Positions 17,187 to 25,525 of a stretch of 64,000 bases of DNA are shown here, piece by piece. The stretch comes from Azospirillum endophyticum (GTDB taxonomy: Bacteria > Pseudomonadota > Alphaproteobacteria > Azospirillales > Azospirillaceae). Within the stretch, counting starts at the first letter, position 1. Each line of letters begins with the position of its first letter. The translations under genes were made by a program, and so were the position numbers. The notes beneath the pieces were generated by a model. That model was given only the letters and a program-made list of their open reading frames with translations, was not told where the DNA came from and made no database searches. The DNA lies in the NCBI RefSeq assembly GCF_016595245.1, contig NZ_JAENHM010000030.1:364387-428386 (forward strand), given 5' to 3'.

Positions 17187-17361
17187 GCACACCTTCATCC
17201 GAGATCGATCAGGCAAGAATATCTATAGGCTCAGCATCCGCGCGGCTACCGATTCCGCCATTCCTCGGCGGTCCGGTTTCCTAAGCCGGACCCTTGAGAG
17301 GGGGCCGACTTTCCGGTAGGCATGGCTGCGGACATCCAACCATGAGAGAAGCCCTGCCTCC

Positions 17362-17502
17362 ATGAGCGACGATCCCGATTGTCTGGGCATGTGTGCGATC
17401 GATGGCGACATCTGCACCGGCTGCGGCCGCACGCTGGACCAGATCAACGCGGCCTTGGAGCGTGCCGACGGCGACGGCGAGCCTGACCCCTCGGCCGGTT
17501 GA
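17362..17502 (+). CDS. Small cysteine-rich protein, DUF1289 family
   Basis: A 46-residue protein reading MSDDPDCLGMCAIDGDICTG, then CGRTLDQINAALERAD. The Cys pattern C-x3-C-x6-C-x2-CGRT is that of the DUF1289 family, small putative metal-binding proteins of proteobacteria with unknown function. It lacks an obvious strong Shine-Dalgarno sequence. The family pattern makes it likely to be real despite its size. Confidence 0.78.
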   Translation: MSDDPDCLGMCAIDGDICTGCGRTLDQINAALERADGDGEPDPSAG

Positions 17503-17591
17503 GACCTCCGGGCCGCCTGCTGGCGCGACGATTGCCCGCCGCCGCTGTTTGCTGCTCATCGCCAGTCAAGACGCGACCGAGGAGCACACCC

Positions 17592-17759
17592 ATGACCGAC
17601 CAGCCCAAGCCGCAGCCGGCCGACGCCCGGCGCGACGAAGATCTCCAGAAGCCTGCCGGCGATACCGGCACCAGCGGCGGCGGCAAGATCGATAGCCGCA
17701 CCGCGAAGGCTCAGGAGGAGGCTGCCAAGGACCGCGCCCGCGAAGGCGGCTACCAGTAA
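17592..17759 (+). CDS. Hypothetical small charged protein
   Basis: A 55-residue hydrophilic peptide starting MTDQPKPQPADARRDEDLQK and ending in an alpha-helical ARAQEEAAKDRAR-like stretch and GGYQ. It is rich in Asp, Lys, Gln and Gly and is probably disordered. ATG 17592 follows CGAGGAGCACACCC, a good ribosome-binding site. No family is recognised. It is the last chromosomal gene before the integrated element. Confidence 0.55.
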   Translation: MTDQPKPQPADARRDEDLQKPAGDTGTSGGGKIDSRTAKAQEEAAKDRAREGGYQ

Positions 17760-18091
17760 GCAGCGGTGGACGGACGATGAGGCGGTCCGGTTTCCGATGG
17801 GGAGACCGGGCCGTCTCAGTTTCCGGGCCGTCTCTTCTCGCGTTGCCCGGTGCTGATCCGGATGCCGGATGGCGCGGCTTGGGATTTGTCGGCGCAAGCC
17901 GGATCCCGTTCCGATTTCGGCAGCTTCTGCCAGTGAACCGGCAACGGTTGCCATGTTGCACGGAAGAATCTGCAGCGCTTGAAGATGGCATGAAACAGGG
18001 GGTTCGCTCTTGCGACACGCTGCACTGCGAAGAAGACCGAAGTCTCCCTCGCGGTGTTTGGCCAGGATTATCCCCGATTTTTCGCAGATCC
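17760..18091. other. Chromosomal spacer left of the integrated element
   Basis: Before integration this 332-bp stretch would have lain just downstream of flgH, because the repeat that ends flgH is duplicated at its right edge. No gene with a ribosome-binding site or family similarity is seen. GC falls towards the right end. Confidence 0.5.
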
Positions 18092-18106
18092 TCCTCAGAA
18101 CGGCAT
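18092..18106. repeat. attL: left 15-bp attachment repeat
   Basis: TCCTCAGAACGGCAT, identical to the copy at 37305-37319. Its left flank is chromosomal spacer, and its right flank (CCCGATTTTTAGGCC) belongs to the element. Confidence 0.88.
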
Positions 18107-18158
18107 CCCGATTTTTAGGCCAAAAACACGGCCAAGAATCAGTGCTTTAGCTTTTTCG

Positions 18159-18177
18159 TGTTGCACCCGTGTTGCAT
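18159..18177. promoter_or_regulatory. Paired arm-type integrase sites, left end
   Basis: Two direct copies of GTGTTGCA start at 18159 and 18170, exactly 11 bp apart, about 55 bp inside attL. A related GTGTTGCG is at 18221. The same doublet with the same spacing lies inside the right end, as expected for the P and P' arms bound by the N-terminal domain of a lambda-type integrase. Confidence 0.65.
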
Positions 18178-18430
18178 AGAGCTTGAGTGACGCTATGTCG
18201 AAAACTTTAAGGTAAGCAGCGTGTTGCGTGCGACGGGCGACCTTCAAGACGGACTTAGACTAAGGCGATCACCTTCGAAATAAGCCCTCGGGTGAAGCCA
18301 ACTGGCCAGTAACCAGCGTGCGCAGCGCAATGAATGGCGGCGAAGGATAATTTCTATACTTAACAAGTAAACTCCGGTTCTCAGAGAAAAAATACAGAAG
18401 TTCCTCTGGACTGTAAGGGCTCTCTATTTT

Positions 18431-18901
18431 TCACCACCAAGATGAAACTCTCTCTTTAAATTGATTCAGCGCCTCAATTCTCCGGTCCATGGATTTTTCA
18501 TCTTCATCAAGTCTAACTTGAGCTTGAGTAATCAATGGCTTGTATATTGCGTCAGCTTTGCCCCAATCTACGTGCGTCTGTTCAGCATATTTGTCTTGTC
18601 TGTCCTTTACAAGTTTCCTGCTTTCAGAAAGTTGAATCTGAAAATTTAGAATGCTGGTATCAATCGACGCTCTTACCTTTTGTATCTCTGCCTTTATCGC
18701 TGGATCTTCTGGTATCTTTAGCCCATCGCTCCACGAGATCGAGACAGAACGTCCTTTTGTTATTGCTATTGATGCAGGAAGAACAAACATCGTTACGACG
18801 ACTGATATAAATATCATCGTGAAAAGGACGACAAATACTCTCCAAAACACGGGAAGAGATATGATGATGTCTGTAAGTGCACTGCGCTTGGCGTCCGCCA
18901 T
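18431..18901 (-). CDS. Hypothetical single-pass membrane protein
   Basis: A 156-residue protein with a short cytoplasmic N-terminus (MADAKRSALTDIIISLPV), one strongly hydrophobic segment around residues 19-47 (FVVLFTMIFISVVVTMFVLP), and then a charged, probably coiled-coil domain (SESRKLVKDRQDKYAEQ, LDEDEKSMDRRIEALNQFKE). No family is recognised. Base composition is distinctly AT-rich compared with the chromosome, as for other cargo of the element. It lies between attL and the integrase and could be a superinfection or surface protein, but nothing shows this. Confidence 0.65.
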   Translation of the reverse strand: MADAKRSALTDIIISLPVFWRVFVVLFTMIFISVVVTMFVLPASIAITKGRSVSISWSDGLKIPEDPAIKAEIQKVRASIDTSILNFQIQLSESRKLVKDRQDKYAEQTHVDWGKADAIYKPLITQAQVRLDEDEKSMDRRIEALNQFKERVSSWW

Positions 18902-19145
18902 CTCGTTCCTCACTATCCAAATACTGCCACATGCTTCCCGACGGAATATGAAGCAATTTTAGGTACTTATTGCAAACGGTTGATTTTCCTAGTTATTATC
19001 GCCATTGGGGCTGCGATCCGTTCATTGGCCAATATTTGGAATTTACGGATCGGGCCACTGTTGGGAAAAACCGTCAGTTACATATCGTATTGCCGGGGTG
19101 CAATTCAGTGTTTTGCGGCACCGGTTGGATGTTCCTGAGGTTGAA

Positions 19146-20264
19146 CTAGCCAAACAACCGCTTTTCCATGTCGGCGACAGCTTTGTGGTGATCTTCGGAA
19201 GGGAACAATTTCCCATACCGTTCCATGGTCATCCGGTAGTCCTTGTGGCCGGCGAATGTCATTACCGCCTTCACGCTGAAGCCCTGGTCGATCCAGGCGG
19301 ACACCGCGAAGTGCCGCAGGTCATGCCACCGCATCGCGATCCCGGGCTTCTCGCACAGCGGCCGGAACCAGAGCCGGTGGATATCGGTCTGGGCCCGCAC
19401 GCCGCCCTTCCGATTCGGGAACACCAGACCCATCTCCGACGGCGGGCAGCGCAGCTTCCAGGCCTTAAGCGTGTTGACCACCATCGGGCCGATCGGGATA
19501 TCGCGGGTCCCGGCGCTGCTCTTCGGATCGCCCATCTCGTTGTAGATGTCGGCGCGCTCGCGGACGTGGATGAAGCCGGCATCCAGGTCAACATGCGCCC
19601 AGCGCAGGCCGCGCTGTTCCGACGCCCGCAAGCCGGCGAGGGCGGCGACGATCAGGTAAGGGCGGAAGTCGTCGTCCGCGGCGTCCAGTAGCTTCTTGAC
19701 GTTGGTCCGCAGCTGCCGCGCAGCCTCGTGCGAGATCGCGGCGCTCGACCGGCCCGGCCGGCGCACGGTGACGCCCTCGGTCGGATCGGTGAAGATCAGG
19801 TCGTTCGCCCGGGCGAAGGCCAGCATGAACCCCAGCGTCGCAATGATCCGCTTCGTCATGGCGATCGAGCGGCCGGCCTCCAGCAGCCGGTCCCGGAACT
19901 CGGCGACCGTGATAGTCCGCAGGGAAGCCAGCTTCAGCGTACCGATCCCGACCTCTGGATCCGTGATGTGACAGCGGATGCAACTCTCGTAGGTGGCGAG
20001 GGTCGCTCGCTCCATGGCTTGGCCGGTGTCGCGCCGAACCGTCAGATGCTTGACGTAGCGCTTCGCCAGCTCGGCGACGGTGATCGAGTCGGAGGCGGGC
20101 AGGTGGGTGCCGGCGGCGACCTCGGCCCGCGCCTTCGTCTCGAACTCCACGGCCTCCCGCTTGGTCGCGAACTGGCGGGACCGACGCTTGCCGGCCTGAT
20201 CGCGGTAGTCGACCTGCCACCTAATTTCGCCGCTGGGCAAGGTGCGCTTTCGGACCGACGCCAT
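19146..20264 (-). CDS. int: Tyrosine recombinase / phage integrase
   Basis: Integrates and, with an excisionase, excises the element. It has 372 residues: an N-terminal arm-binding domain (MASVRKRTLPSGEIRWQVDY, DQAGKRRSRQFATKREA), a core-binding SAM-like domain at about 60-160, and a C-terminal catalytic domain. The catalytic residues are R213 (GLRASEQRGLRW), H314 and R317 (RWHDLRHFAVSAW), H340 (FAGHKDYR) and Y350 (MERYGKLF), so the enzyme looks intact. It lies about 1 kb inside attL and is transcribed towards it. Confidence 0.95.
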   Translation of the reverse strand: MASVRKRTLPSGEIRWQVDYRDQAGKRRSRQFATKREAVEFETKARAEVAAGTHLPASDSITVAELAKRYVKHLTVRRDTGQAMERATLATYESCIRCHITDPEVGIGTLKLASLRTITVAEFRDRLLEAGRSIAMTKRIIATLGFMLAFARANDLIFTDPTEGVTVRRPGRSSAAISHEAARQLRTNVKKLLDAADDDFRPYLIVAALAGLRASEQRGLRWAHVDLDAGFIHVRERADIYNEMGDPKSSAGTRDIPIGPMVVNTLKAWKLRCPPSEMGLVFPNRKGGVRAQTDIHRLWFRPLCEKPGIAMRWHDLRHFAVSAWIDQGFSVKAVMTFAGHKDYRMTMERYGKLFPSEDHHKAVADMEKRLFG

Positions 20265-20608
20265 GGTGGTTCCTTTCTCACGCGATGAAGGTATGGCGCG
20301 CTAGCGCCTGTGTGGGGTGCTGGCGTTGGTCGGATAACCGAATTCCCGCCTTTAGCCGGCAGGGCACAGGCTCGCAGCGACTCCGACATTTTAAGACAGC
20401 GAGGTTGGAAGTAGGGGCGGCGGTTCACCTCCACCCGTGTCGCAGCGTAGATCGAAGCCGCAGACGCGCACCCACAAAGATGGTTGCGGGTGCAGAGTGG
20501 TCGACTTGGAAACTCGGCGATTACACATGAACTGCCTCCAGGTGACCCTGATGGCGATGCTACAACGTAGTCCGTGTCACCGGCAACGCGAAATGCGTTA
20601 AAATGTTC
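20265..20608. other. Spacer between integrase and repressor
   Basis: A 344-bp gap upstream of the integrase and downstream of the repressor. Short frames exist but none has both a ribosome-binding site and a recognisable product. The integrase promoter is expected here. Confidence 0.45.
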
Positions 20609-21325
20609 CTACGGCTTGACGCTCTTGGGTTTAATAGGATCCTTCACAGGCCCACCATACGCCTCATCAAACAGACCCAAGTTCATAATAACTAGCATGT
20701 GAGCAATTTTTATGAATGAAGATCTAGCCAAGTCGATGAGCGCGGGTTTTTCGGTGATGTTCGATGTGGCGATTACGTCGTGCGTAGCAATACATGCGGT
20801 CATGACGACATCTAATGGAAGCTTATCCATGTCTATGGACTTAGCGTCCATGTTTTTCACTACATCAAAAACAAGCTGAAGAGTATCTCTCTTTATGATG
20901 TTGCTTGTCTTTAAGGCTTCAATCTCTTTTGCCCGTTCCGGAGTCGCGATCTCATCAGCAAAGGGACGCCAATCCGCCTCGATAAACAGTTCAGCTTCGT
21001 CGCTTTCCGTCTCTTGATCACTGTCTTTCACATATGATGAAAGATGGCGCTGCTTCTCGCTAGGCGTGGTCGGGCGAACTCCAGCTAATTGCAAAACTTC
21101 TGCTTGTTGGATGGGGGGGGTGCCTTTGCCTTCCAATGCGTGCGCAATGAGCTCCGCCAGCATTACAGGAATGTATTTCTTCCTGTAGTCCGCAGATTCA
21201 TATCGTTGGTAGCTCGACGCGCCTTTAAGGCCGATTGCTTTGGCGAGCGCATCGCGTGACAGGCCGGCCCTTTCGCGCAGCGCGCGGAGTTGTTCCGGCA
21301 GAAGGGGGGCTAGGTCCTTATCCAT
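20609..21325 (-). CDS. XRE-family repressor (CI-like)
   Basis: A 238-residue protein with an N-terminal HTH (residues about 9-65: PLLPEQLRALRERAGLSRDA, then AKAIGLKGASSYQRYES) and a C-terminal helical domain with no recognised LexA-type peptidase signature. It is divergent from a Cro-like gene, with a perfect palindrome between them, the standard lysis-lysogeny layout. ATG 21325 (MDKDLAPLL) follows AAGAG; the upstream extension would run into the operator. The gene is AT-rich. It probably holds the element quiescent. Confidence 0.8.
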   Translation of the reverse strand: MDKDLAPLLPEQLRALRERAGLSRDALAKAIGLKGASSYQRYESADYRKKYIPVMLAELIAHALEGKGTPPIQQAEVLQLAGVRPTTPSEKQRHLSSYVKDSDQETESDEAELFIEADWRPFADEIATPERAKEIEALKTSNIIKRDTLQLVFDVVKNMDAKSIDMDKLPLDVVMTACIATHDVIATSNITEKPALIDLARSSFIKIAHMLVIMNLGLFDEAYGGPVKDPIKPKSVKP

Positions 21326-21347
21326 GGCTCTTGATATGCGAATTGCG

Positions 21348-21366
21348 TTAACGTATTCTACGTTAA
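21348..21366. promoter_or_regulatory. Operator palindrome of the element switch
   Basis: TTAACGTATTCTACGTTAA is a perfect palindrome with 8-bp arms and a 3-bp centre in the 74-bp spacer between the divergent repressor and Cro-like genes. A further AACGTA half-site begins at 21372. It is the likely binding site of the repressor and/or the Cro-like protein. Confidence 0.75.
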
Positions 21367-21399
21367 TGACGAACGTAAAAAGCGTCAAGGAGTGGAGCG

Positions 21400-21669
21400 G
21401 TGTTGAAGGATTCCCCGTCTAGAAGGGTGATTGGAAAGTTTGGTGGCGTCAGCGAGCTTTCGCGTGCGCTGGGCCACAAGAATCCCACCACGGTCAGGGG
21501 CTGGTACGAACGCGGATTCATCCCAGCGCGCCAGCAACAAACTGTGCTGATAATCGGAAAAGAAATGGGCGTTGATATCTCGCCTGCAGACTTCTTCGAT
21601 CTTCCACGAAGTGAAAGTAGCCAGAAAATCAAGAATGCCCGACCGGTGCAGCGGTCGGGCATTTCATGA
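21400..21669 (+). CDS. Cro-like phage regulator
   Basis: An 89-residue HTH protein beginning (GTG) MLKDSPSRRVIGKFGGVSEL. It continues SRALGHKNPTTVRGWYERGF, with a C-terminal IIGKEMGVDISPADFFDLP. The pattern (sequence-specific helix in TTVRGWYERGFIP) matches Cro/YdaS-type phage regulators that oppose the repressor. The GTG start at 21400 is fixed by AAGGAG upstream. The last codons overlap a 12-bp hairpin that probably attenuates or ends this transcript. Confidence 0.75.
   Translation: MLKDSPSRRVIGKFGGVSELSRALGHKNPTTVRGWYERGFIPARQQQTVLIIGKEMGVDISPADFFDLPRSESSQKIKNARPVQRSGIS
21634..21663 (+). terminator. Hairpin overlapping the 3' end of the Cro-like gene
   Basis: AATGCCCGACCG pairs perfectly with CGGTCGGGCATT across a 6-nt loop, ending in TTTCATGATG. 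It lies inside the last codons of the gene. It could terminate transcription or be an antitermination point before the replication genes. Confidence 0.6.
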
Positions 21670-21722
21670 TGCGTCACGTCCCTAGTCGCGACACATCGAT
21701 TTTCATGGAAAGGCGAAAAACC

Positions 21723-21977
21723 ATGAATGCCAGACAAGATACCATAGCGCCTCCGGACCACAACCCTGCCGTCCGGCCAGCGCTCGCCGACGACCTCCTC
21801 CAGGGCGCCGATGACATCGCCAAATTCATGGGGCTGTCGCGCCGCCAGGCCTATCATCTCGCCGCGGCTGGACGGATCCCGGTATTCAAGATGGGGGCGA
21901 TCGTCTGCGCACGCCGCTCGACGATCCTGAGCTGGATCGCCGAACAGGAGGCAAAGTGCGGGGGAGGCGTCGATTGA
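21723..21977 (+). CDS. Helix-turn-helix protein, possible excisionase
   Basis: An 84-residue protein (MNARQDTIAPPDHN...) with a winged-helix/MerR-like DNA-binding segment: LLQGADDIAKFMGLSRRQAY, HLAAAGRIPVFKMGA and ARRSTILSWIAEQEA. This is the pattern of excisionase/AlpA-type proteins that read a recognition helix and a wing. Position just after the switch and before the replication genes fits either a recombination directionality factor or a replication regulator. ATG 21723 is preferred, with GGAAAGG upstream. Confidence 0.7.
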   Translation: MNARQDTIAPPDHNPAVRPALADDLLQGADDIAKFMGLSRRQAYHLAAAGRIPVFKMGAIVCARRSTILSWIAEQEAKCGGGVD

Positions 21978-22183
21978 CCGAGCCGCCCAGCAATATCACC
22001 CGCCTGCCGGTACAGCCCTCCCGACGTATCGTCTTGCGTCGTCCGCTGGTGGAGCGTGTGCGCGGGATTGCCTCTGACCTGCGCGAGGTGATCACCGATC
22101 ACGCCATCAATCGGGACGAGCTGCGCGCCATTGTTCAGCGGCTGGATATGCTCGCCCGTGAGCTGGAGGGCGATGCAACATGA
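21956..22183 (+). CDS. Hypothetical protein coupled to the helicase gene
   Basis: A 75-residue basic protein starting at GTG 21956, chosen because AGGAGG lies 5 nt upstream inside the preceding gene. The sequence (RGRRRLTEPPSNITRLPVQP, then DLREVITDHAINRDELRAIV and RLDMLARELEGD) suggests a C-terminal helical hairpin. It overlaps the previous gene by 22 bp and the helicase gene by 4 bp, so it is translated with them. No family is recognised; a helicase-loading or regulatory role is only a guess. Confidence 0.65.
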   Translation: MRGRRRLTEPPSNITRLPVQPSRRIVLRRPLVERVRGIASDLREVITDHAINRDELRAIVQRLDMLARELEGDAT

Positions 22184-23613
22184 GCCACGCCATCAGCCTT
22201 CCGCAGGTTCAAGTTCCGAGCAACGAGGACGCTGAGCAGGCGCTGCTGGGCGCGATCTTGGTCAACAATCGTGCCTTCGAGCGGGTTGCCGATTTCCTGC
22301 GGCCGGAGCATTTCCACGATCCTCTCCACCAGCGCATCTTCGCTGCCATCGCGGCGATGATTGACCGCGGCCAGACCGCCAATCCGGTGACGCTGCAGTC
22401 CGTTTTCCAGCGGCAGGGCGATGGCGGCCGGGACGAGGTCACCTATCTCGCTGAGTTGGCCGGCAACGTCGTGACGGTGGTGAATGCCGCCGACTATGGC
22501 CGGACCATCCGCGACACCTTCCTTTGCCGCCAGCTGATCGAGATCGGTTTCGACATGATCGAGACCGCCGGCCGTCCGGGTCTGGACAAGGACGCTGCGG
22601 TGCTGATCGAGGAAGCCGAATCGCAACTCTTCGAGTTGGGCGATCGCGGTAGCGCCCTGCGCCCGGTGCTGTCATCGGCCGAAGGGGTGGAGGCTGCCCT
22701 GGCAGCCACCGAACGAGCTTGGCGGAACCGCGGTCAGCCGCTTGGCATCACCACGGGGCTGGCGGATCTCGACGCGAAACTGGGCGGCTTGCTGCCCGGC
22801 CTCTATGTGCTGGGCGCCCGCCCTTCGATGGGCAAGTCGGCGCTGGCCTTCAACACCATCATGCTGGCGGCCGCGCGGACCGGTGCCCACGTCCTGGGCT
22901 TCTCCACCGAGATGGCGGCTGACAAGGTGTCCCGCCGGCACCTCGCCGCGAAAACCGGGATTCCGGCGGACCGTCAGGCGCAGGGCGACCTGACCGATGA
23001 TGATTGGTGCCGTCTAATCGACGCCAAGGCGGAGCTGGGGGCGCTGCCCATCCACATCGACGACACGCCGGGCGTCACCGTCTCCCACATCCGCCGCACC
23101 TGCCGCCGGCACAAACGACGCCATGGCCTGAACCTGATCATCGTCGATCACCTCCACCGCATGCGCGCTTCGCCGCAGGCGGAGAAGCAAGGCGAGACGG
23201 CGAAGATCACCGAGATCACCGCGGCGCTGTGCTCGATCTGGAAGGAGTTCCAGGTGCCGGTTCTGCTGCTGGCGCAGTTGAACCGCGGCCTGGAGGCGCG
23301 GGAGGACAAACGCCCCAGCATGGCCGACCTTCGGCAATCCGGTTCCATCGAGCAGGACGCTGACGTCATCGCCTTCCTTTTCCGCGAGGAATACTACCTC
23401 GCCCGCACCGAGCCCAGCCGGCGGCCGGACGAGTCGGACGACAAGTTCAACGAACGCTACGAGCGCTGGAGCCGGCGCTCCGATGAAGCGCGAGGTCTCG
23501 CCGAGATCGTCGTCGAAAAGAACCGCGACGGTCCGATCGGCACTGTCCGCGCCCACTTCGATGGGCCGCGCACGCTCTTCAGCAACCTCCAACGTGGAAC
23601 CTGGGATTCCTGA
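22180..23613 (+). CDS. dnaB: Replicative DNA helicase, DnaB-like
   Basis: A 477-residue ring helicase. The N-terminal domain (residues about 10-110: NEDAEQALLGAILVNNRAFE) is followed by the RecA-like domain with Walker A GARPSMGKSALAF (212-224), Walker B LNLIIVDHLHRM, LLLAQLNRGLE, and DLRQSGSIEQDADVIAFLFR. It would unwind the element's DNA during replication. It overlaps its neighbours by 4 bp and 1 bp. A phage or plasmid copy of dnaB next to a DUF1376 gene is a common replication module. Confidence 0.93.
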   Translation: MSHAISLPQVQVPSNEDAEQALLGAILVNNRAFERVADFLRPEHFHDPLHQRIFAAIAAMIDRGQTANPVTLQSVFQRQGDGGRDEVTYLAELAGNVVTVVNAADYGRTIRDTFLCRQLIEIGFDMIETAGRPGLDKDAAVLIEEAESQLFELGDRGSALRPVLSSAEGVEAALAATERAWRNRGQPLGITTGLADLDAKLGGLLPGLYVLGARPSMGKSALAFNTIMLAAARTGAHVLGFSTEMAADKVSRRHLAAKTGIPADRQAQGDLTDDDWCRLIDAKAELGALPIHIDDTPGVTVSHIRRTCRRHKRRHGLNLIIVDHLHRMRASPQAEKQGETAKITEITAALCSIWKEFQVPVLLLAQLNRGLEAREDKRPSMADLRQSGSIEQDADVIAFLFREEYYLARTEPSRRPDESDDKFNERYERWSRRSDEARGLAEIVVEKNRDGPIGTVRAHFDGPRTLFSNLQRGTWDS

Positions 23614-24734
23614 TGGACACCACGACACCCGTCGACCAGCTTCCCGATCCGCTTGTGCCTGCCGAGGTCGACCTACGGGGTTACGGATGGATGCCGCTCT
23701 ACGGCGACCGCCTGAAGAACAGCGAGACCTGGATCCTTGCCAGCGCCGAAGGGAAGGTTGCTGCCCTGCATCTCTGGTGGCAGGCCTTCGCCCATGAGGT
23801 TCCGGCCGGCAGCCTTCCTTCCGACGACCGCCTCCTTGCGAGAGCCGCTGACTATGGCACCGCGATCACGGCTTGGAGAGCCATCAAGGAGGAAGCGCTA
23901 CGAGGATGGGTGCTGTGCTCGGACGGGCGCTATTACCACCCCTTCCTCTGCGAGCTGGCGCTGCAGGCCTGGGAGACGCGTCGGGCCGACGTCGCCAAGA
24001 AGGAGGCGGAGCGGGCGCGGAAAAAGGCGCAGCGGGATGCGGAAAAAGACCGCACGTCCGCCGGACGGACGACGAATGTCCGGCGGACAGACGACGAATG
24101 TCCCGCGGACAATCCGCCTGCGTCCGCCGGATTTCCGCCGGAAAACGCTCTGAAAGGAGAGGAGAGGAAAGGATCTAAGAATCCACCACCCCTTACCCCT
24201 CCTCCGGCATCCCGACGCACATCGTCAGGAGCGGTGGCGGTGGTCAATGCCTTCGTCGCGGCCAAGGATGCCCGATGGCCGGAATACGCCGAGCAGATCG
24301 CCCCACGAATGACCATGCTGGCGTTGGCGGAGCAGCACCTCGAAGCCGGTGGGACAGTCGAGTTGCTGACCGAGGTCATCCAGCGTGGCGTGCGGGACTG
24401 GAAGAACCCGACCCCACCCACCAGCCTCGCCGCGCTGAAGAACTCCCTCGCCGACCGTATCGCACAGCATCGCCGGGCGCTGGAGGGCAATGGGACCCGG
24501 AAGGCCTCCGGCCCATCTGGGGAGCAGCACGAGGTCGATCCGCACGACCAATCCCGCCAGCGGTTGCGGCACTGGTGCCGTACCGGCCGGTGGGAGCCGC
24601 GGTGGGGCGAAATGCCAGGACACCGGAGTTGTCTGATCCCGGAGCGGGTGATCCTGGAGGTCATTCCGGACTTCGCGCCAGATTGGTGTCCACCCGCAGC
24701 TGAAAGCGAACGAACGGGAGAGGGGGCACGGTGA
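23613..24734 (+). CDS. DUF1376-type phage replication protein (initiator/loader)
   Basis: A 373-residue protein. Its N-terminal domain (YGWMPLYGDRLKNSETWILA, then ALHLWWQAFAHEVPAGSLPS) matches DUF1376, a winged-helix-type domain of phage replication proteins that work with DnaB. A charged linker follows (KKEAERARKKAQRDAEKDR). The stretch at about 148-177 is encoded by evenly spaced DNA palindromes, and the C-terminal helical domain (about 205-360) contains WPEYAEQIAPRMTMLALAEQ. It overlaps dnaB by one base. By analogy with lambda O, the gene may contain the origin it recognises. Confidence 0.8.
   Translation: MDTTTPVDQLPDPLVPAEVDLRGYGWMPLYGDRLKNSETWILASAEGKVAALHLWWQAFAHEVPAGSLPSDDRLLARAADYGTAITAWRAIKEEALRGWVLCSDGRYYHPFLCELALQAWETRRADVAKKEAERARKKAQRDAEKDRTSAGRTTNVRRTDDECPADNPPASAGFPPENALKGEERKGSKNPPPLTPPPASRRTSSGAVAVVNAFVAAKDARWPEYAEQIAPRMTMLALAEQHLEAGGTVELLTEVIQRGVRDWKNPTPPTSLAALKNSLADRIAQHRRALEGNGTRKASGPSGEQHEVDPHDQSRQRLRHWCRTGRWEPRWGEMPGHRSCLIPERVILEVIPDFAPDWCPPAAESERTGEGAR
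24056..24143 (+). other. Candidate replication origin: iteron-like palindromes in the initiator gene
   Basis: Palindromic GTCCGCCGGAC-type sites start at 24056, 24078, 24100 and 24122, exactly 22 bp apart, and a fifth (TTCCGCCGGAA) at 24133, 11 bp on. Each is thus on the same face of the helix. They are followed by a purine-rich strand at 24144-24180. Iterons with internal symmetry followed by a purine-rich or easily melted tract inside the initiator gene are the architecture of lambda ori within gene O. Confidence 0.6.
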
Positions 24735-25228
24735 CGGAGCGCCCGGACGCCCTGTCAGCAATGACCGATCTTCGTGAGGTTGCCGCCGTGCTGGAGCGCA
24801 TCCCCAACCCTCCGCCGGCCGTCCGGCGCGTGCTGGAGCGCCTGCGCTGCTACGAGCGCGGGGCCTCCAACGGGCTGACCCTGGAACAGGCTTTAGGCCT
24901 CGCCCCCGGCCGCGGCGGCGAAGCGTGGTGGACGTTGGAGGAGCGCCAGCGACGTGACGCCGAGCTGGTCGCCATGGCACGAGAGTTCTTCCCGGACATC
25001 GGCATCGAGGAGCAGGCCCGGCGCATCGCCGCCGAGGCGCGCCGGTACCAGACCACAGGCTGGCGCTTCGAGCGGGAGAAGCCGTCCGAGGCGCTGCCCG
25101 ATCCGAAGCGTCGCCGCCTCCATCGCGCGCTGTCCGCCGCGGGCGAGCGGGGCATTCCAGGCCAACGCCAGCTTCAAAACATCCTGGAGAAAAGCGGCAT
25201 TCAGCCGGAAATGAAATCGCCGTTTTGA
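24731..25228 (+). CDS. Hypothetical protein of the replication operon
   Basis: A 165-residue soluble, arginine-rich protein starting at GTG 24731, overlapping the previous gene by 4 bp (GTGA). Segments include LREVAAVLERIPNPPPAVRR, then GLTLEQALGLAPGRGGEAWW and EEQARRIAAEARRYQTTGWR. No family is recognised. Tight overlap with the helicase and DUF1376 genes suggests a role in early functions of the element. Confidence 0.65.
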   Translation: MTERPDALSAMTDLREVAAVLERIPNPPPAVRRVLERLRCYERGASNGLTLEQALGLAPGRGGEAWWTLEERQRRDAELVAMAREFFPDIGIEEQARRIAAEARRYQTTGWRFEREKPSEALPDPKRRRLHRALSAAGERGIPGQRQLQNILEKSGIQPEMKSPF

Positions 25229-25278
25229 TTTCACGCCACCGGGCTGAACCTGCGGGAGCCACACGAAGAGGCTCCGCA

Positions 25279-25491
25279 ATGCTGAACCGAATCATTCCGA
25301 CCATCTCCGACGACCTGACGCTCCGCATCGGTAACCGAAAGGCGCAGCTGACGGCGAAGGACGGCATTCGTCTCGCCGAGGATCTGACCCGCCTGTCGTT
25401 CCGCCGCCTGCTGGTCGAAGAGGCGGAGAGCCTGCGCGGGCGCACGGCTGACCAGCCGAAGAGCACCCGGCGTGGCAAGCGGCTGCCGTAG
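25279..25491 (+). CDS. Hypothetical small protein
   Basis: A 70-residue basic protein, MLNRIIPTISDDLTLRIGNR and then LTAKDGIRLAEDLTRLSFRR. ATG 25279 has GAGG upstream; an in-frame start at 25225 is less likely. The fold could be a small strand-helix protein. No family is recognised. It continues the rightward gene string of the element. Confidence 0.6.
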   Translation: MLNRIIPTISDDLTLRIGNRKAQLTAKDGIRLAEDLTRLSFRRLLVEEAESLRGRTADQPKSTRRGKRLP

Positions 25492-25525
25492 GAAGGCAAT
25501 GAGCAGAACAAAAGGAAATCAGTGC

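Noticed and set aside
18107..18430. A tRNA gene or tRNA fragment as the attachment site
   Set aside because: No cloverleaf or CCA-end sequence was found near either end; the duplicated sequence is the end of flgH instead.
20285..20530. An 81-codon frame upstream of the integrase as a possible excisionase
   Set aside because: Cys/Trp/Arg-rich composition without an HTH pattern or ribosome-binding site; the gene at 21723 is a better candidate.
24056..24143. CRISPR-like regularly spaced repeats
   Set aside because: The units are 11 bp with 11-bp spacers inside a coding gene, far shorter than CRISPR repeats, and no cas genes are present.
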